Shown here piece by piece: positions 36,288 to 40,103 of a stretch of DNA of 40,103 nt. The stretch covers positions 1 to 40,103 of the forward strand of contig CALUOU010000014.1 of assembly GCA_944322335.1 (NCBI GenBank). The letters run 5' to 3'. Origin of the DNA: an uncultured Bacteroides sp. Lineage in GTDB: Bacteria > Bacteroidota > Bacteroidia > Bacteroidales > Bacteroidaceae. Numbering within the stretch: position 1 is the first letter of the stretch; the number at the start of each line of letters is the position of its first letter. Made by a program: the position numbers and the translations under genes. The notes under the pieces are model-generated. The model was not told where the DNA came from. It ran no database searches and saw only the letters and a list, made by a program, of their open reading frames with translations.

Positions 36288-37814
36288 TCATTCCGCATTG
36301 TCCACCCACTTGAACAGGCGGTTCCAGCGGACATGACCGTCAAACCAGCCCCGGTCTTTGTCTAAGGAGAGCCAGATCAGGATGGGCTTGCCCACCACGT
36401 GATCTTCGGGCACAAATCCCCAGTAACGGGAATCCAACGAATTGTGACGGTTGTCGCCCATCATCCAGTAATAGTCCATCCGGAAGGTGTAGGTGTCCGT
36501 CTTCTGTCCGTTGATGTAAATGCCGTCGGGTTTCTGCTCCAGCTTGTTGCCCTCGTATGCCTCTATGCAACGCTGATAGATGGGGAGGTTGTCGGCAGTC
36601 AGCTTGATGGTCTCTCCCTTGGCAGGAATCCAGATGGGGCCGTAGTTGTCGCGATCCCAATGGGTATAGAGGTTGAGCGGATATATGTCGCCCGAATAGA
36701 AAGCCGGTTCCTTCACGATGCCGCTCACCAGTTTCCTGTTGCCCGAAAGGGTGGTGTACATCTGTCGGGTCAGCGGCAAGTGGTAGATGGGTGCCAAGCG
36801 TCCCTGTGCGTCACGGCGGTTCAGTCCCATGTCTGCCAAGGCGGCTTCCCAGGCAGGATCGCCATTCATCAAGAGCTGGTCGTCAAGGCTGATGCCCAGT
36901 TCGCGAAACATGTCTTCCGTGATGTAGGGGCCTGTGGTCTGCACAAAATAATTGAACTGCACCCCTTCAGCATTTGGCACAGGCTTGCCGTCTGCATAGA
37001 CCTGACCATCCTTGATCAACAAGGTGTCGCCCGGCAAGCCCACACAGCGTTTCACGTAGTTCTCTCTGCGATCCACGGGGCGCACCACCACCTTGCCATA
37101 GAGTTGCGGGTTCTCATCGATCTGTTTGCGTCCGGCCGAATAATAGAGGTTGTAGACGGCCCGTTGCTGTTCACGGGTCAGACTGTCCATCTGCACGGGA
37201 TTGGGATAGAGACGTCTCCCTTCCCGATAGGCCAATGCATAGATGTCCTCACCCTGATGGTTGAGGGCAACGGTGTCGCCGGCAGGGAAGTTGAACACCA
37301 CAATGTCGTTCCGCTTCACCTTGCCAAAGCCCGCCACCCGCTTGTAGTCCCACTGCGGCCAGTCCAGATAGGACTTGCAGTTCAGCAGTGGCAAGGTGTG
37401 CTGGGTCAAAGGCATGGAAAGGGGCGTGTTGGGCACACGGGGCCCGTAGCTCATCTTGCTGACAAACAGGAAATCGCCCACCAGCAGCGACTTCTCCAGA
37501 GAGGAAGAAGGTATCTGATAGTTCTGAAAGAGATAGATGTTGACAAAATACACAGCCACCAGCGCAAACACAATGGCATCCACCCAGCTCATGACACTTT
37601 TCACAGTGGCATTCTTGGCCCGCCGCCACCAAGTCCACGGGATTCGCTTGCTGATGTAAATGTCATAAATGAAAGGCACCACAATCAGCCCCCACCAACT
37701 CCTGACCCACAACAGGAACAGCAGGTAGAGCAAGGTGACCACGCCAAACTTGATCCATTGCCGTCTTGACGCACGTCTGCCCCGCCCTTCTTTCAGCTCA
37801 CTTTTCTCTTCCAT
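36288..37814 (-). CDS. lepB: Signal peptidase I
   Basis: A 508-residue S26 peptidase with two or three N-terminal hydrophobic segments. The catalytic serine is S105 in QIPSSSLEKSL and the lysine K255 in NYVKRCVGLPGD; box E is MMGDNRHNSLDSRYWGFVP. It removes signal peptides from exported proteins at the periplasmic face, such as the esterase and second GH43. It is much longer than E. coli LepB (324 aa) because of insertions between boxes C and D (about residues 180-245) and after box D, a feature of Bacteroidetes enzymes. Ends 25 bp before the dyad-less paralogue and begins 4 bp after dapB. Confidence 0.96.
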   Translation of the reverse strand: MEEKSELKEGRGRRASRRQWIKFGVVTLLYLLFLLWVRSWWGLIVVPFIYDIYISKRIPWTWWRRAKNATVKSVMSWVDAIVFALVAVYFVNIYLFQNYQIPSSSLEKSLLVGDFLFVSKMSYGPRVPNTPLSMPLTQHTLPLLNCKSYLDWPQWDYKRVAGFGKVKRNDIVVFNFPAGDTVALNHQGEDIYALAYREGRRLYPNPVQMDSLTREQQRAVYNLYYSAGRKQIDENPQLYGKVVVRPVDRRENYVKRCVGLPGDTLLIKDGQVYADGKPVPNAEGVQFNYFVQTTGPYITEDMFRELGISLDDQLLMNGDPAWEAALADMGLNRRDAQGRLAPIYHLPLTRQMYTTLSGNRKLVSGIVKEPAFYSGDIYPLNLYTHWDRDNYGPIWIPAKGETIKLTADNLPIYQRCIEAYEGNKLEQKPDGIYINGQKTDTYTFRMDYYWMMGDNRHNSLDSRYWGFVPEDHVVGKPILIWLSLDKDRGWFDGHVRWNRLFKWVDNAE

Positions 37815-37818
37815 GGCT

Positions 37819-38583
37819 TTAGTCCTTTAAGAAAGGAAACAAATCGCTCATGCCCAGGAAACCGCTGTGGTCGGCAGTGTATTCGGCAGCCAGCACGGCA
37901 CCCAAGGCAAAGCCACGGCGGTTTTTCGCATCGTGGGTGATAGTGATGCTGTCGGCATCAGAATCGTAACGGATGCTGTGGATGCCCGGCACCTCGCCTT
38001 CACGGATGGAGTTGATAGGCAGCTCGTCTGCCGCATGTTCGGCTGTGCCGCTCAAGGTTCCGTCCGGCGAGAGCAGCGTACCCTTCACCCAGCGCGTCTT
38101 GCGGTCCATGTTTTCCAGGATGCCTTCGGCCAGCGTAATGGCAGTGCCACTCGGCGCGTCCAGCTTGTGGATGTGGTGGGTCTCGCTCATGCTCACGTCA
38201 TAAGTAGGGAACTGGTTCATGATGCGGGCCAGGTATTTGTTGACAGCAGAGAAGATGGCCACGCCCAGGCTGAAGTTGGACGACCAAAACAGTGTCTTAC
38301 CCCCCTCGGTGCAAAGTTGCTTGATCTCTTCCCCATGTTTTTCCAGCCATCCCGTGCTGCCCGACACCAGTTTCACGCCGGCCTCGAATGTCTTGATATA
38401 ATTGCCGTAGGCTGCCATGGGATTGGTAAACTCAATGGCCACGTCTGCCCCTTTGAAAGCAGGTGAATCAAAGTCTTGCTGATTGTCTATGTCGATGATG
38501 CTGACAATCTCGTGTCCGCGACTCAGGGCAATCTTTTCAATCTCCTTGCCCATCTTTCCATAACCGATTAATGCTATTTTCAT
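37819..38583 (-). CDS. dapB: 4-hydroxy-tetrahydrodipicolinate reductase
   Basis: A 254-residue DapB. The N-terminal Rossmann motif is ALIGYGKMGKEIEKIAL; the catalytic signature ETHHIHKLDAPSGTA and GTTGW-like GSTGWLEK are present. It reduces 4-hydroxy-tetrahydrodipicolinate in the lysine and meso-diaminopimelate pathway, feeding peptidoglycan synthesis. The frame is open to 38661, but homology starts at the ATG at 38583. It is the first gene of the dapB, lepB, lepB-like, wbqC run. The leader holds a GC-rich hairpin around CCGGCAGGCTTGCCGG. Confidence 0.97.
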   Translation of the reverse strand: MKIALIGYGKMGKEIEKIALSRGHEIVSIIDIDNQQDFDSPAFKGADVAIEFTNPMAAYGNYIKTFEAGVKLVSGSTGWLEKHGEEIKQLCTEGGKTLFWSSNFSLGVAIFSAVNKYLARIMNQFPTYDVSMSETHHIHKLDAPSGTAITLAEGILENMDRKTRWVKGTLLSPDGTLSGTAEHAADELPINSIREGEVPGIHSIRYDSDADSITITHDAKNRRGFALGAVLAAEYTADHSGFLGMSDLFPFLKD

Positions 38584-38677
38584 TGTCTTGTTAAAAAATG
38601 ATGTTTCGTTGAACGTTGCCTGTTTTCCGGCAGGCTTGCCGGGGTTGCCCGGAAAGAGCAACCGGTTTTATAGCGGG

Positions 38678-38712
38678 CAAAGATAATATAAAAAAGTGAG
38701 ATACTGATCAAA
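38678..38712 (-). promoter_or_regulatory. Bacteroides-type promoter of dapB
   Basis: On the minus strand -7 TATCTTTG (38678-38685) lies 95 bp before the ATG, with TTTG at 38709-38712. The 23-bp spacing is slightly long, so the -7 element is the firmer part. Confidence 0.55.
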
Positions 38713-39109
38713 TCACGGAAATATAGTTGAAAATTAATGATTTATGAGGTTTTAACGATTTTGGCGAATGCCAAGTACAAACGCCCGAAAGCCGAGTTGA
38801 ACCGGATTTGCGTTACCATCCCATTACCGAAAACCGAGACGGACAACGGCATGGAAAAGGACGGTAAAGCGGGGTAAAAACGCCATTCGCACAGGCATTT
38901 GGAGGCTTTAGGGATGAAAAAGTCCTGCGGCAGGTTCGATTGCGCCGGTCTGCTGCGGTTTACATACAGCCTGACAACTCTACACAAGGTAATTTTGTAA
39001 CCACCCAAAAATAAAATCCGTTTTCCCGATTGGTAAAATTAGCTGTTTTTATTCCACAGTGCAAAATCCTTATTCTTGTAATTCTCTCATTTTTATTATC
39101 TTGCTGCGC
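38713..39109. other. Gene-poor stretch between the dapB promoter and the sigma gene
   Basis: About 400 bp without a convincing gene. The only sizeable frame (38742-39008, minus) has no recognised domain, an unusual mix of Cys and Pro, and no promoter or similarity known to me. Several short overlapping frames on the + strand are also open. The sequence could be a degraded or interspersed element; nothing firmer can be said. Confidence 0.4.
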
Positions 39110-39751
39110 TTACTGTGGCATATACCGGATGACGCACGAGAGAATGGCAGACATATATCCCGCCTCACACAGTTTAAGGCGGACTTCCTTTGTCATCATG
39201 CAGACCTTTTTCCTGACAGTTGTTTCGGTAAATCCATACATGTCAGCCACCTCTTTGGCTGTATATCCGTTTTTCATACGGACGAAGACTTTTTTGTCCA
39301 GTTCGCCGAACCGTTCCAGCACTTTGTCCGTGATCGCATGAACGGCATCCATATCCAGCTTGGAAAAGACTGTCGGGTTGTTGTCGGTCATGTTCACCAC
39401 CATGCGCCATATTTCCTCATCGTCCAGTGAGACGATGTTATGGCAACTTTCCACCATCCGGAAGAAATCCAATATGCGTTTGGCTATGATGGCATAGAGC
39501 AATCCTTTTATGTCTTGCTGGAATCCTTTATGGTTGCTGATGATTTTTCCGGCGTTATCCCATACATAAATCCATAGATTCTGGGACAGTTCGGATGCAA
39601 CCTCTTTACTGCCTGTCCGCGAATAGAATAGCCCAAAAGCCCATTTCGCATACTTGCCGTAAAGACGTGTGAATGCTGCCGAATCCTTGTTTCCCGCAAT
39701 GGCAGAAAGCAGCTGAAAATCATCTTCTTCCTTTTCTTGTCCTGTATCCAT
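39110..39751 (-). CDS. RNA polymerase sigma-70 factor, ECF-like
   Basis: A 213-residue protein from ATG 39749-39751. Region 2 is seen in FTRLYGKYAKWAFGLFYSRTGSKEVASELSQNLWIYVWDN and region 4 as an HTH, GYTAKEVADMYGFTETTVRKKV. Bacteroidales ECF factors commonly control nutrient or envelope genes with an anti-sigma partner; no anti-sigma gene lies downstream here. The frame is open upstream to 39841. The upstream sequence has no TAnnTTTG, so its own promoter may be of another type. Confidence in the exact sub-family is moderate. Confidence 0.8.
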   Translation of the reverse strand: MDTGQEKEEDDFQLLSAIAGNKDSAAFTRLYGKYAKWAFGLFYSRTGSKEVASELSQNLWIYVWDNAGKIISNHKGFQQDIKGLLYAIIAKRILDFFRMVESCHNIVSLDDEEIWRMVVNMTDNNPTVFSKLDMDAVHAITDKVLERFGELDKKVFVRMKNGYTAKEVADMYGFTETTVRKKVCMMTKEVRLKLCEAGYMSAILSCVIRYMPQ

Positions 39752-39995
39752 AAAAAACTTTATTTTTTCGGACGATGTAAAGTTCGGGAGGCAATGTGAC
39801 ACCCATGTTACGGGTAAATAACATTTGTAATAAAGAGACAAAATCTACAAGCTGAATCAACGGAATTCATATATTTAATGCTTATTAACACAAAATCGGG
39901 TAACACTCGCCCTGTCTGCTACGAATTACATATAGGGAGCAATCCTCTAATGATATAAGAAGCTAATATTTCATTAAACGGACCTTTTTACAATT

Positions 39996-40103
39996 ATGCG
40001 TTACAACAAAGAAAAAGCACTTGCCAGGGGCAAGAAAAAAGACAAGGCATTTGTCCGCATTTTCGGCGGAATATTTGTGCTGGTGGGCATCATCCTGTTT
40101 ACC
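39996..40103 (+). CDS. Partial gene for a small membrane protein (5' end only)
   Basis: An ATG at 39996 opens a frame that continues past the window end. The 36 visible residues have a very basic start (RYNKEKALARGKKKDKAF) and then a hydrophobic run (FGGIFVLVGIILFT), suggesting a membrane anchor with a cytoplasmic N-terminus. It resembles the start of DUF3592-type proteins, but the fragment is too short for assignment. The 39842-39995 intergenic region is AT-rich and shows no canonical promoter. Confidence 0.55.
   Translation, partial: MRYNKEKALARGKKKDKAFVRIFGGIFVLVGIILFT

Noticed and set aside
36399..37769. 456-codon frame on the + strand
   Set aside because: Antisense to lepB, whose catalytic boxes are intact.
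38584..38661. N-terminal extension of DapB
   Set aside because: The Rossmann motif begins directly after the ATG at 38583, and the extension lies in the GC-rich leader hairpin.
38742..39008. 88-codon minus-strand frame as a gene
   Set aside because: No domain, promoter or conserved context recognised; kept only as part of the gene-poor stretch.

Overview
The window is about 40 kb of a bacterial chromosome from the order Bacteroidales, probably Bacteroidaceae (inferred). Three things point there. Several genes are preceded by the Bacteroides-type promoter (-33 TTTG, -7 TAnnTTTG, often TATCTTTG) and no start shows a convincing Shine-Dalgarno site. The run ftsX / DUF3098 / uppP / truB / queA / folK and the run dapB / lepB / lepB-like / wbqC are typical of the group. 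The families present (short U32 peptidase, long DeoC, YfhO-like membrane protein, DUF3098) also fit. GC content looks high for Bacteroides (mid-fifties by eye, not counted). No rRNA, tRNA, CRISPR array, insertion sequence or prophage was seen.

Layout. 92-9275 (+): U32 protein, hotdog thioesterase, dprA, mnmG, apt, uvrC, dtd, MazG-like pyrophosphohydrolase, deoC; a parS-like ParB site lies between mnmG and apt. 9373-10347 (-): polyprenyl diphosphate synthase, divergent from polA (10423-13290 +). 13539-14483 (-): EamA transporter. 14802-17778 (+): ychF, a PanE-family reductase, lgt. 17868-20477 (-): mutS. 21177-24697 (+): a three-gene hemicellulose cassette (GH43 lipoprotein, CE1-type esterase, GH43) behind a canonical promoter and a leader of nearly 500 nt that contains a short ORF. 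24678-30057 (-): folK, queA, truB, uppP, DUF3098, ftsX, methyltransferase. 30495-34525 (+): ahcY and a YfhO-like membrane protein. 34550-34722 (-): a candidate small transcript. 34843-38583 (-): wbqC, an S26 signal-peptidase paralogue without the catalytic dyad, active lepB, dapB. 39110-39751 (-): an ECF-like sigma factor. 39996-end (+): the first 36 codons of a small membrane protein.

Most genes are housekeeping: DNA repair and replication (mutS, uvrC, polA, dprA), tRNA modification and quality control (mnmG, queA, truB, dtd, perhaps the U32 protein), nucleotide salvage (apt, deoC), envelope building (lgt, uppP, ftsX, lepB, polyprenyl synthase), and folate, lysine and methyl-cycle metabolism (folK, dapB, ahcY). 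The GH43-esterase-GH43 cassette is the only clearly accessory block; it probably trims substituted xylan or arabinoxylan fragments and has no SusC/SusD partners here.

The most unusual signal is not a gene. At least six short intergenic spacers, in unrelated operons and on both strands, are built from a degenerate 7-nt tandem repeat (sense-strand consensus about YAAYCAC) that runs up to the next start codon and in some cases supplies the stop codon and last residues of the gene before it. Also notable are a four-copy 22-nt dyad repeat between dprA and mnmG, the parS-like site, and the dyad-less signal-peptidase paralogue.
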